NCBI GenBank assembly: GCA_032209605.1
Contig: JASFXZ010000038.1
Span: 124,001-188,000 of the forward strand
Source of the DNA: Mactromeris polynyma
Taxonomy: Eukaryota > Mollusca > Bivalvia > Venerida > Mactridae
Length of the DNA stretch: 64,000 nucleotides
Direction of reading: 5' to 3'
Shown here: positions 1 through 11,783 of the stretch, in pieces
How positions within the stretch are numbered: the first letter of the stretch is position 1
Layout of the letters: each line of letters begins with the position of its first letter
Made by a program: the position numbers and the translations under genes
The notes under the pieces: generated by a model
Database searches by the model: none
What the model saw: only the letters and a program-made list of their open reading frames with translations
What the model was told of the DNA's origin: nothing

Positions 1-939
1 TTGTGACACGCATTCCGACAAATCTACAGAGATCTATGTGTCGATATAGGCATCGATGCAACCAGATTTTGGATGACCAAGTTTTAGGCTATTAAAAACA
101 TTTCTAACAAACAAAAACTGCCAAAATACGTACCGTTTTGTGATGGCGTAGTTAACATAAAGTCCCATGTTCACACACACCCTTGATTTCAAGTAAAACA
201 AATTTGAAATATCGTATCCAGAAAAGATAAAGCTCTAATGGGTGTGATTTGAGGGAATCCATGAATTTATATCATGCATTCGGTTAGCCTTGTTTCCATT
301 CAGTCGATTGTTATGCCTTCTGATGGGAATTAATGTAAATGAACTTTATTTCCGTTATCAAAAAAGCAAAAATGATATCGACGTCTGAATACCAGGACAA
401 TACCTAATTATTATTGTTCTATTAAAATATCGAAAATGTTTCCCATCCAACTTGGTGTTCAGAGGTAAAATACAGGATATCACCGAGTATTCGGACAGTG
501 GATATTTTTTGAAGGTCAAAGCGGCGTAGTCCATTGTCTTTGCAGGTCCATAGCTACGTTGGGGCACACCGAGGCAGCTGTTAAAATAATATGAATAAAT
601 AGATAAAAAGAATACAGGAAAAATTGCAAGAAACTATATAAAATGTTGAATAATTATTGCTTCGGTTTCATTTTGCCTCTGGCTACGGGCCCGATTTGGG
701 GTAGGATGTTTTTGGTGGCAATGAATTAGCTCACAGTTGTGTGATAAAGATATCAATTAACTTTACATGCAATGACAATATTATAATTAAAAAAGTAATT
801 TAGTTTCAAAGTCATATAGTTTTGTATCATAGTTTAATTTGACGCTTAGATGAAATATTCTCCAAAATACGATTGTGTGTATGTACACGTTAGATATCGC
901 CACAGAATTAAATGCCTATTTAATTCCGTGATATCACCC

Positions 940-1070
940 TGACTGGCGTTAAGCGGGGTTCTATCACGGACTTTACAATCCCAGAGTTTGGCGCGAAAAC
1001 TTATAAATTAGTAACCCAAAATTGAAGCACTCATCGATAGTAATCAGTAGGCCTATAATTTGTCAGAAAA
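940..1070 (+). repeat. SINE-like fragment
   Basis: The stretch 'acaatcccagagtttggcgc' followed by 'agtaatcagtaggcctataa' resembles the body of the SINE at 36385-36565. It is degenerate. The same fragment occurs at 9480-9610 in unit 2. Confidence 0.45.
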
Positions 1071-2337
1071 TGTCCAAAAAGGTATGTAAAATTAGTTATA
1101 GAATAATTAAAGTAATATCATGCTCATTGTTTGTTCATTTGTTTACCTAAACAAACATGAACGATATATTTCCTATAGTTAAAACATCAATAAACATGCA
1201 TTAACAAAGAATAAACTCATTTATATGTATTGATTCGTATTTGTTGAAGAAAGATGTTTGTACATCACAATATTTAAAAACACTTCCAGTTTTTATAAGA
1301 ATCAGGCTATTTTACAAGTTTTGTCTGGTTCTTATTAGAGGATCTTTTAGCCAATGTGACAGCAATACTGGATGAAGCCAATTTAAACATTTTATGTTCA
1401 AATACATCTTTAAAATATTACCCTGACATTCGAAAACGAAATGTGTACAGTGTTGTTTTCATATGGTATAATTCAGAATCTAAGTTTACACTTCCTCAAA
1501 ATTAAAAATAGTCAATCAATTATGTTCGGTTTTATATAAACATTTTATATTGACACACAATCACACCGTGCACTCTGCTGTGTTGATGGCAGTTCGGTGC
1601 ATCGGTGGCAGTCCCTCAAGAAAGCTCTGAGACCAACATCGGGTACGTATTTGCTATTTTCGATGAATATTTGTTGATTTTTTCTATGCATGTTTTGTTG
1701 ATTTTAGAGTAACCACTTGTGGTATCGTTTTTTCAAAGAACAAGGAATTTGTACATGCCATTTGTGTGTGAGTACGTGACGTAATTATCGAGAAAACAGT
1801 TTATTTGTACGCAATGTTTGCGAAAAGTTCGAATTGGGAATATACTTGAATCAGTCTCCTATAGTTCTACCAAGTGACGTCGTGTAATTTCTTAGCAGGT
1901 CATTTGTTCTTTGTGTTACTTAATAAATAGCTGACCAATTGTGTAAACTTGTTAGAAAGTAGAACAGGAAAATATGTATTCATGAATCAAAGCTGTCTTT
2001 AACTGTATAATATGAGTCTCTTAATATTAGTTTGATCAAAGCTTTTTAGCATTGAATACTAACTAACAACCTTATTCCAACGAATCTAGAATATTGTGTC
2101 TAGTAACATACACCGTTTCATCAAAATACAACGGTGAACCAACCTCATGAAGGCACATTGTGCATACACTAGCATTGTATGTAGTTGTGAATTAACAATT
2201 GCAAAAATAGTGAAGCAACATCAAAAGTTGGTCAGTGTAACATCAGTAACAGTCCAACAGACTGAAATAATTCAAAGTTGTTTGGTTACTTGCATGAGTT
2301 CATGTCACAGGTTTTACTGTACCTAAACTTGTTTTTG

Positions 2338-2530
2338 TTATGCCCCCGGTTTGCACATGTCGGTCGGTCCGTCCGTCCGTCCGTCCGTAACCTTTTCATT
2401 TTCGATCAATAACTCAAGAACCCCTTGATCTATTATCCTCAAACTTGGTCCACACATTCATCTTGGGTAGCAGAGGAACCCTATTGATTTTGGGGTCAAA
2501 GGTCAAGGTCACAGTGGGCATAACAAACAT
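2338..2530 (+). repeat. Dispersed CCGTCCGT / 'ggtcaaggtcac' repeat
   Basis: A run of CCGT repeats is followed by 'aaccttttcatt', 'cacacattcatcttggg' and 'ggtcaaaggtcaaggtcaca'. This layout is one I associate with a very abundant bivalve repeat. The equivalent in unit 2 is 10866-11050, and a related reversed copy ends near 61400. Confidence 0.7.
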
Positions 2531-3246
2531 CTGTTTTAAATAGATTTTCATTATTTGCATATAATCTTCTGTCACACTGCCTCCCGTGAGCAACCCCCTC
2601 TGTGTTTCTCTATTTAATTTCCGTTAGTGCTCAACACCGTCTTGGTATCTCAATTTTCTTCCCCTTAGCATTATCCTCTCATTGACTGCTATGTAGTAAC
2701 ATTTTTAATAGGTAGCTACCACTTAAATGTACAGAGAGAGTAGACAGCCTTTGTTGTTTACAATATTTATTTTTACATTCTGTGATATCTTATTTACGTC
2801 CATGTGACGCGACATAAATATATATACATGTAGATCAATTTCTGTCCATTTGTTGTTGTTTTTTAATAAGATAAATCAGGAATTATGGTATATTTTGCAT
2901 GATTGTGTTCATACACAATGATTTCGGTGGCATTTTTTATTAGAAAGGCTGATATAATATACATATCAACCAGAAGTGAAGTCCCATTCTTCTTCACCCT
3001 GTTTGATACTACACTTCTGTACACTGGAATTGATCACACAAGTCTATACTGGTACCAAGTCAGAAAATATTTATAATACATGTACATGTTGATAGTTCAT
3101 AGAGCATTCCAAGTTGTCTGCCATGTGAAATACATTTATGATTTATAACTTGACATCATCATAAAGTTCAACTGTAATCTACAAAGTTGCAAATATAAAA
3201 TGATTATGTAAAAATGACAATTGAAAAATGCACATGTAGACTAGAA

Positions 3247-6200
3247 CTATATTGAACCATACATATTCCTTCTTCGTCTCCTGTAGAGTATTACACATAC
3301 AGTTATCCCAGCACAAACACCAACTACAAGTACTACAATAACCAGGATTTCATCTGAAACATAAAAATATACAATCATGAGCTATACAGCTATACACAGA
3401 ATATACAGTAAAACCTCGATAATAAGACCACATTTGGGGCCCTTGAAAACTGGTCTTCTTTTTGAGGTGGTCTTAATATTTAGGTTGAAATAAGAGCAAA
3501 ACACTGAAAATGGACTTGAAAAGTGTGGTCTTAATTTTGAGGTGATCTTTAAGTGATGTTTTACTGTAATACAGAACAAACTTAAGTCTACATCGTATAA
3601 TGTGTAACAATCATCAATATAAGACAACACTTGTTTTTCTCGACTTTATCCTATTGCAATGTCTTGCATATATCAGCTTATATCTCGGACCTGAAGTGAA
3701 TTGATCAAACAAGAAAGCCACGTTGCAAACTTCATGCATCGGTTACTCGGTCATTACACTACGCTACTGTACTCCGAAATGGGAGATCACTGTGTAGGTG
3801 GTTGGGTATGTTGGTCTAAAATAGAATGCCAGTCTTTTTATCTGATGGGTCAGGGTTAGACAGACTATTCCACTGTCTTCAAAATCCCTACATGAGCCCC
3901 AAGTACTGGTTACAATCATACGAAGCAGACCTACATTGAGTTCATATATATTGCATTAATGTCTCGCACAATCAGTGTAAAATAAACTCAACATTAAATT
4001 GATCATACATGTTCTAGCATGTAACATGTATTTTGATAAAAGTGGTACATATTACAATTTACAAAATGAGCTCACACGTTCACCACACGAACATCGAGTA
4101 TTCATTAAAATCGTCGTCAATCAAGTTTCCGTTGAATGCACAGGTACTTGAAACAAACTGTTCTATATGGCCTTATTTACTATGATCACAATAGTTTGTT
4201 CCAAGTACCTGTGAATTTGTTAACAGACAACTACCACCACTTACACCAACGTAATCCTACTGTTATAGACTTGCTATCATTACAATGAAAGCCCGACCCT
4301 GATGGGGAATCATAGCAGCAACACCCTTTACTCTTCTCACAACAAAATTCTTCTTCTGAAAATAAATGATGGATTCTATTTATTTATTTTATATGTGGTT
4401 TTATTCATATTCTGAAAATTAGTGATTGATTCTATAGTTGAGTGAGAGATACTTGCTATGGACAGTGAGTGGCAATTAAATACCTGTGCTTTATCAAACT
4501 AGGCTGAGCTATTTTAAATCCATGAATATTGTGACTAAGTTTTGTGAAGATTTGACGAGAATTAATCAAGGTTTGTCAACCGTGGTGGATGTAAACCACC
4601 TGTCACAGGTTACGTGAATCACAAACGCTGTTTCTCTACATTGCACATAAATGATTTAAATCATTTGTTACATATCTCGATGAAAACGTATTAACTTTGT
4701 GGATTAACTCAGTTTAATTGTCATTTCGGTGTTTAACCCCGTGTATCAAACAAGGGAATGAATTCAGTGTATTAAACAAGGACAGTAACTCAGTGTATCA
4801 AACAAGGGCATTTGTTCCGTGTATCAAACAAGGGCATTTGTTCCGTGTATCAAACAAGGGCATTAATTCAGTGTATTAAACAAGGACAGTAACTCAGTGT
4901 ATCAAACAAGGGCATTTGTTCCGTGTATCAAACAAGGGAATGAATTCAGTGTATTAAACAAGGACAGTAACTCAGTGTATCAAACAAGGGCATTTGTTTC
5001 GTGTATCAAACAAGGGAATGAATTCAGTGTATTAAACAAGGACAGTAACTCAGTGTATCAAACAAGGGCATTTGTTCCGTGTATCAAACAAGGACATTTG
5101 TTCCGTGTATCAAACAAGGGCATTAATTCAGTGTATTAAACAAGGACAGTAACTCAGTGTATCAAACAAGGGCATTTGTTCCGTGTATCAAACAAGGGGA
5201 TTAACTAGAGGTTTAACTCGGTGTATCAAACAAGGACAATAACTCAGTGTATCAAACAAGGGGATTAACTAGAGGTTTAACACAGTGTATCAAACAAGGA
5301 CAATAACTCAGTGTATCAAACAAGGGCATTTGTTCCGTGTATCAAACAAGGGCATTTGTTCCGTGTATCAAACAAGGGCATTTGTTCCGTGTATCAAACA
5401 AGGGAATGAATTCAGTGTATTAAACAAGGACAGTAACTCAGTGTATCAAACAAGGGCATTTGTTCCGTGTATCAAACAAGGGCATTTGTTCCGTGTATCA
5501 AACAAGGGAATGAATTCAGTGTATTAAACAAGGGCATTTGTTCCGTGTATCAAACAAGGGGATTAACTAGAGGTTTAACTCAGTGTATCAAACAAGGACA
5601 ATAACTCGGTGTATCGAAACAAGGGGATTAACTCGGGGTATCAAGCAAAAGCATTAACTCAGTTTATCAAACAAGGGCATAAACTCAGTCTATCAAAGAA
5701 GGACATTAACTCAGTGTATCAAACAAGGACATTAACTCGGTGTATCAAACAAGGACAGTAACTCGGTGTATCAAACAAGGGCATGAACTCATTACATTAA
5801 AACATTTCGCGTATTGGTTACCCAAAATATTCACTCACTGAATTGTATTCGATGGGTGAGTATGGACACACTTGTATTAATTATCACTACTTACTTTCAC
5901 ATACTGTTTGTCCACACGTAAGGCTCTCCTAAACAGAAATAATTGTTAGGTTAGTCACGATATACAGAATCATCTGAATATAATTCAAAATAACTATTTC
6001 AATGTGTCGTAAATTTCGCCTGTCTACCAATTGAACAATCGAATGTGTAATAAGTACGGTATTGTTCTACCTAGATATATACAGTCGGATCTCGCTTAGG
6101 CCTATTCGACAACCTTCGATCCGAATAATTGGTATCATCCGAAATAAATATCAGGTCCTGATGTATCTTCTTATGCACGTCGAATTGAAATGGGCTACTC

Positions 6201-7105
6201 GAAACCATGTGTTATTCGAAATAAAATTTAGAACCCGATGAATTTGAATGAACGAGTCCCGACTGTATTGAACAATGAATGTAATTGTAGCTAGGGACCA
6301 CAAATCATGTTCTTGAGTTCGACCTATATCCGTTCAAGTGATCTACGGTTAGATAATATGAAATGAGAAAGGATTTCGTCGGGACTTAAGAACCTGTTCA
6401 ATGTATCTACTGTGTTTGAGCCAAAACTGTCCGATGTTTCGAAATTCTACTGTAATCCCAAATACGGTTGACAAAACATCTCCATACTAGTATCTCAACC
6501 TCCGTCGAAACTTGCCATGTTGCTACATGGAACGCCACATACATAAGACAAAGCCTCCCCACCCAGATCTCTGGGAAAACAACAGGCCATAAAATATCAG
6601 GCATTTGAGGAGGTGCAAGCGCAAATACGCAAGGGAACAGGGGCGCAAGGAATGGCTTGGCCGACCATAAAGGCAACTAAGTAGAATTAATGAGGACAAA
6701 CAGGGGATGGGGGTATGGATGAAATACATCAGAGGACTATGAAACTGGACTATGCGTATCTTAATATCTAGCTATTAACAAAGTTAACGAAACAGGACAA
6801 TATTGTTATACGTTAAAATGTACGATAATGTTAATATGTTCAATACCATAAATGTTCAACTATTGTAAATAGTAGTAAATATTGTATGATTGAGAAATAA
6901 ACATATACATCTCCAAAACGTAAAAGTGGGCTCATACGAGAAAAACCTTTGTCAGTTGTCAGTGACGATGTGTCAAAGGAGAATCTCTAAGACAAAAAAA
7001 ACTGAAGTATTTAATAAACAACATACAATTGTATCACATACTTACCACGTTGGCAAACGTTACTATACACATTATCAGTAACAATCCATAGGAAACGATA
7101 CCCAT
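3247..7105 (-). CDS. Small cysteine-rich type I membrane protein, copy A (four exons)
   Basis: Exons, in transcription order, are 7105-7046, 5928-5895, 4355-4245 and 3353-3247 (stop TAG). All three donors read GTAAGT, all acceptors end AG, and the codon phases join exactly. The 103-residue product has a signal peptide (MGIVSYGLLLIMCIVTFANV), then an ectodomain with eight cysteines spaced C-x4-C-x5-CC-x5-CCC-x10-C, then a hydrophobic helix (ILVIVVLVVGVCAGITVCVI) followed by LYRRRRRNMYGSI. That topology places the cysteine domain outside the cell and a basic stop-transfer tail inside. The layout recalls small invertebrate cysteine-rich membrane proteins annotated as CYYR1-, Shisa- or VOPP1-like, but I cannot assign a family. 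Intron 2 holds a large minisatellite. No single exon is a long ORF, so automated ORF calling misses it. Function unknown. Confidence 0.82.
3406..3566. mobile_element. 161-bp MITE with CAGTAAAACC ends and TA target duplication
   Basis: The element starts CAGTAAAACCTCG and ends GATGTTTTACTG, and is flanked by TA on both sides, as in Tc1/mariner-type MITEs. Its interior alternates 'gaggtggtctta' style motifs in both orientations. It lies in the 3' end of intron-free sequence just upstream of exon 4 of copy A. Other copies are at 11929-12076 and 52272-52444. Confidence 0.75.
4141..4211. repeat. Intronic hairpin, 19-base arms, copy A
   Basis: Arms 4141-4159 (CAGGTACTTGAAACAAACT) and 4193-4211 pair with one mismatch around a 33-base loop. 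It lies in intron 3, beginning about 33 bases after the donor of exon 3, and could fold in the pre-mRNA or be a small transposon relic. Confidence 0.7.
4735..5795. repeat. 26-bp minisatellite in intron 2 of copy A
   Basis: About 40 copies of a 26-base unit built on 'gtgtatcaaacaaggg' followed by a variable 10-base tail such as 'catttgttcc' or 'cattaactca'. Short ORFs across it are artefacts of the repeat. Confidence 0.95.
6082..6265. mobile_element. 184-bp MITE with CAGTCGG ends and TA target duplication
   Basis: The ends CAGTCGGATCTCG and CGAGTCCCGACTG are inverted repeats flanked by TA, again a Tc1/mariner-like MITE signature. The interior is rich in 'attcgaaat' motifs. Relatives are at 14251-14434 and 48376-48553. 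Confidence 0.75.
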
Positions 7106-10100
7106 TATCACGTTTTAGAATATAGAATATCCAAATTTGTTTTATATCTTTCAATTTCAAACGATTCAATACTGTGAAGTAGATAAAGGAGAACGTGTAC
7201 CTGCAGGTGTAAGTCAATATCATCGGTTAACGAGAAAACTTCCGTGTAGACAACCTAGGGAAAAGTTTAAGAAATCAAAAAGCGATAAAGAAGGTGTACA
7301 TATAGTACATGTATACTATGTATAACTAATTGCGGATAACGACACAGATATGTTACATTTACTTCCTTCATAGTTATTTTGAGGATCGTCCCCGCAACGG
7401 TATAAAACTGCAGTCACGTACACGTGAACTTAACTAAGATATATTAATATTATATGAAACTTGCTAAAACTTCCGACACGGTTCAGTGAGAACCAAGTGA
7501 CATGAAAGATGCATAACACCAACGATGAGCTGTAAGATTCTATTTATGACATAACAGCAGAAACGGCTGGTTTTCGCCAGTACTTTACGATCACACGTAA
7601 TATTCTATGTATCACTTTAGACCGGGACATATAAACCTATTATGCTATGGATGACTTTTTATTTTTCCTTAAGATGGAAGGCATATATACATTCAATAGC
7701 ATAACATCATTATGAGTGCTATTCATCTGTTCAAGTCAATACAAGTCAATACTAGTATTTAAACGACCATATTCATATTTACCAAAGACCCCTTTGATAT
7801 TTACAACCCACAATGAAAATAAGTAGTGATTATTGTGAAAACATTAAGTTTCCTTTTGTCTCGTCTTGAATCCGATGTATTTCTCGCGAAAGAACAGCTT
7901 GGCTTTATCACGGGCGTATATCCCCCCCACACACCCAGCATTTAATCCTTTAAGGTATTCAAAAGATTCATATACACATACATGTATGAGACTTTCAAGG
8001 AGCGTGATCCATATTCCGTTTAAAGGTAGGTAGACTTATTGTTTTAATAAAAAATATGCGGATTATAATTTTTGAGTAATTTCATAATAATGCCGTCATA
8101 CTGACATACTTTTAAACACTGGATTATATGTTTTCTTTAAAAGTATGTGGACTAGCAAAACACGTGACCGTCACATGTATTTCGTATGCTATCGCTTACG
8201 TATGTCAGGATAGAAAATACCTGTATCGGACCTATGTATTTATGGTTTAGTAGGAAAGTGGCAATGCAGTGTTGTAGAGTACATCTGTATGGAGGCATTT
8301 ACCACTGATATTTACGATTTAGCACATCTTGACAAAATATGGAGACTATCTACCTTTAATGAAGAAGGATGCGAACCTTTGTGTACCGCCATCCCCATCC
8401 ACGTTATCGTAGCTGTCAAAAAACTATTAAATAACATAAGATATATTTTTTTTAATTTCCCGCAACTCTACATACCGAAACATTTAAGATATGCCGGAAT
8501 GCGTGCCACAAAAATCGGAGTACATACGCATTCCGATAAATCTACAGAGATCTATGTGTCGACATGGGCATCGATGCAACCGGATTTTGGATGACCAAGT
8601 TTTAGGCTATTAAAAACTTTTCTAACTAACAAAAACTGCCAAAATACGTACCGTTTTGTGATCGCCTAGTAAACAAAAAAGTCACCTGTTCACACACACC
8701 CTGGCTTTCAAGATTATTTTTTTTGAAATATCGTATACAGAAAAGATATAGCTCTAATTGGTGTGGTTTGAGGGAAAGCCATGAATTCATATCATGCATT
8801 CGGTTAGCCTTGTTTCCATTCAGTCGATTGGTGTGGTGTGTCGTCTGAGGGAATTATTGTAAATGAACTTTATTTCCGTTATTAAAAAATCAAAAATGAT
8901 ATCGACGTTTAAATACCAGGATAATACCTATTTATTATTGTTCTATAAAAATATCGAAAATGTTTCCCATCCAACTTGGTGTTCAGAGGTAAAATACAGG
9001 ATATCACCGAGTATTCGGACAGTGGATATTTTTTGAAGGTCAAAGCGGCGTAGTCCATTGTCTTTGCAGGTCCATAGCTACGCTGGGGCACACCGAGGCA
9101 GCTGTTAAAATTTCAAAGCAATCAAAAATAATATGAATAAATAGATAAATAGAATACAGGAAAAATTGCAAGAAACTATATAAAATGTTGAATAATTATT
9201 GCTTCGGTTTCATTTTGCCTCTGGCTAAGGGCCCGATTTGGGGTAGGATGTTTTTGGTGGCAATGAATTAGCTCACAGTTGTGTGATAAAGATATCAATT
9301 AACTTTACATGCAATGACAATATTATAATTAAAAATGTAATTTAGTTTCAAAGTCATATAGTTTTGTATCATAGTTTAATTTGACGCTTAGATGAAATAT
9401 TCTCCATAATACGATTGTGTGTATGTACACGTTAGATATCGCCACAGAATTAAATGCCTATTTAATTCCGTGATATCACCCTGACTGGCGTTAAGCGGGG
9501 TTCTATCACGGACTTTACAATCCCAGAGTTTGGCGCGAAAACTTATAAATTAGTAACCCAAAATTGAAGCACTCATCGAAAGTAATCAGTAGGCCTATAA
9601 TTTGTCAGAAAATGTCCAAAAAGGTATGTAAAATTAGTTATATCATGCTCATTGTTTGTTCATGTGTTTACCTAAACAAACATGAACGATATATTTCCTA
9701 TAGTTAAAACATCAATAAACATGCATTAACAAAGAATAAACTCATTTATATGTATTGATTCGTATTTGTTGAAGAAAGATGTTTGTACATCACAATATTT
9801 AAAAACACTTCCAGTTTTTTTATAAGAATCAGGCTATTTTACAAGTTTTGTCTGTGGTTCTTATTAGAGGATCTTTTAGCCAATGTGACAGCAATACTGG
9901 ATGAAGCCAATTTAAACATTTTATGTTCAAATACATCTTTTAAATATTACCCTGACATTCGAAAACGAAATGTGTACAGTGTTGTTTTCATATGGTATAA
10001 TTCAGAATCTAAGTTTACACTTCCTCAAAATTAAAAATACTCAATCAATTATGTTCGGTTTTATATAAACATTTTATATTGACACACAATCACACCGTGC

Positions 10101-10865
10101 ACTCTGCTGTGTTGATGGCAGAAAGCTCTGAGACCAACTTCGGGTACGTATTTGCTATTTTCGATTAATATTTGTTGATTTTAAAGTAACCACTTGTGGT
10201 ATCTTTTTTTCAAAGAACAAGGCATTTGTACATGCCATTTGTGTGTGAGTACGTGACGTAATTATCGAGAAAACAGTTTATCTGTACGCAATGTTTGCGA
10301 AAAGTTCGAAATTATTTGACATTGAATTCTGGACTTAATTCATTAAAGCGACCAAGTTCGAATAATTGGGAATATACTTGAATCAGTCTCCTATAGTTCT
10401 ACGACGCCGTGTAATTTCTTAGCAGGTCATTTGTTCTTTGTGTTACTTAATAAATAGCTGACCAATTGTGTAAACTTGTTAGAAAGTAGAACAGGAAAAT
10501 ATGTATTCATGAATCAAAGCTGTCTTTAACTGTATAATATGAGTCTCTGAATATTAGTTTTATCAAAACTTTTTAGCATTGAATACTAACTAACAACCTT
10601 ATTCCAATGAATCTAGAATATTGTGTCTAGTAACATACACCGTTTCGCCAAAATACAACGGTGAAACAACCTCATCTAGGCATATTGTGCATACCCTAGC
10701 ATTGTATGTAGTGGTGAATGAACAATTGCAAAAATAGTGAAGCAACATCGGACGTTGGTCAGTATAACAACTGTCACAGTCCAACAGATTGAAATAATTC
10801 AAAGTTGTTTGGTTACTTGCATGAGTTCATGTCACAGGTTTTACTGTACCTAAAATTGTTTTTGT

Positions 10866-11050
10866 TATGCCCCTGGTTTGCACATGTCGGTCGGTCCGTC
10901 CGTCCGTCCGTCCGTAACCTTTTCATTTCCGATCAATAACTCAAAAACCCCTTGATCTATCATCCTCAAACCTGGTCCACACATTCATCTTGGGTGGCAG
11001 AGGAACCCTATTGATTTTGGGGTCAAAGGTCAAGGTCACAGGGGGCATAA
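10866..11050 (+). repeat. Dispersed CCGTCCGT / 'ggtcaaggtcac' repeat, unit 2 copy
   Basis: Duplicate of the repeat at 2338-2530, with the same CCGT run and 'ggtcaaaggtcaaggtcaca' end. Confidence 0.7.
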
Positions 11051-11783
11051 TGTTTTACAAACATCTCTTGTTTTAAATAGATTTTCATTATGTGCATATA
11101 ATCTGCTTTCTTCTGTCACGCTGCCTCCTGTGAACAACACCCACTGTGTTTCTCTATGTACTTTCCGTTAGTGCTCAACACCGTCTTGGTATCTCAATTT
11201 TCTTCCATTTAACATTATCCTCTCATTGACTGCTATGTAATAACATTTTTAATAGGTAGCTACCACTTAAATGTACAGAGAGAGTAGACAGCCTTTGTTG
11301 TTTACAATATTTATTTTTACATTCTATGATATCTTATTTACGTCCATGTGACGCGACATAAATATATATACATGTAGATCAATTTCTGTCCATTTGTTGT
11401 TGTTTTGTAATAAAATAAATCAGGAATGATGGTATATTTTGCATGATTGTGTACATACACATTGATTTCGGTGGCATTTTTTATTAGAAAGGCTGATATA
11501 ATATACATATCAACCACAAGTGAAGTCCCATTCTTCTTCACCCTGTTTGATACTACACTTCTGTACACTGGAATCGATCACACAAGTCTATACTGGTACC
11601 AAGTCAGAAAATATTTATAATACAGATTCAATGGGTGTTCATTGAGCATTCCAAGTTGTCAGCCATGTGAAATACATTTATGATGTATAACTTGGCATCA
11701 TCATAAAGTTCAACTGTAATCTACAAAGTTGCAAATATAAAATGATAATGTAAAAATGACAATTGAAAAATGTACATGTAGAA

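Larger units (their letters stand above)
1..8519. repeat. Tandem segmental duplication, unit 1 (left edge outside window)
   Basis: This segment aligns almost end to end with 8520-21600 once two transposon insertions in the second unit are removed. From 661 to 960 I count three differences against 9203-9502, about 1%. Divergence is higher, roughly 5%, in the intron next to exon 3 of the contained gene. The unit carries one cysteine-rich membrane-protein gene (3247-7105), an intronic minisatellite, two MITEs and several repeat fragments. It keeps the uninterrupted target sites of both transposons that sit in unit 2 (around 7889 and 8370). Confidence 0.93.

Noticed and set aside
4897..5527. Two 80-codon ORFs of repeated 'MYQTRAFVPCIKQG'
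   Set aside because: Products of the 26-bp intronic minisatellite.
4735..5795. CRISPR-like array
   Set aside because: Repeats are contiguous 26-bp minisatellite units without unique spacers, in an animal intron.
6540..6680. 47-codon open frame (FEEVQAQIRKGTGAQG...) kept in both units (also 14700-14850)
   Set aside because: No start codon, no splice signals and no recognised family; conservation is explained by the recent duplication.
7390..7430. TATAAAA with flanking CACGTACACGTG on the plus strand, kept in both units
   Set aside because: It points away from the recognised gene and no downstream plus-strand exon could be found.
8289..8594. 101-codon plus-strand ORF at the unit junction
   Set aside because: In the corresponding third-copy region (18860-21600) it is cut by a transposon and frameshifted by a T-run difference, with no sign of coding constraint.
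9783..10034. 83-codon plus-strand ORF ending RKRNVYSVVFIWYNSESK
   Set aside because: The copy in unit 1 (1258-1505) has two small indels that break the frame, and no protein family is recognised; its last part could be an old relic.
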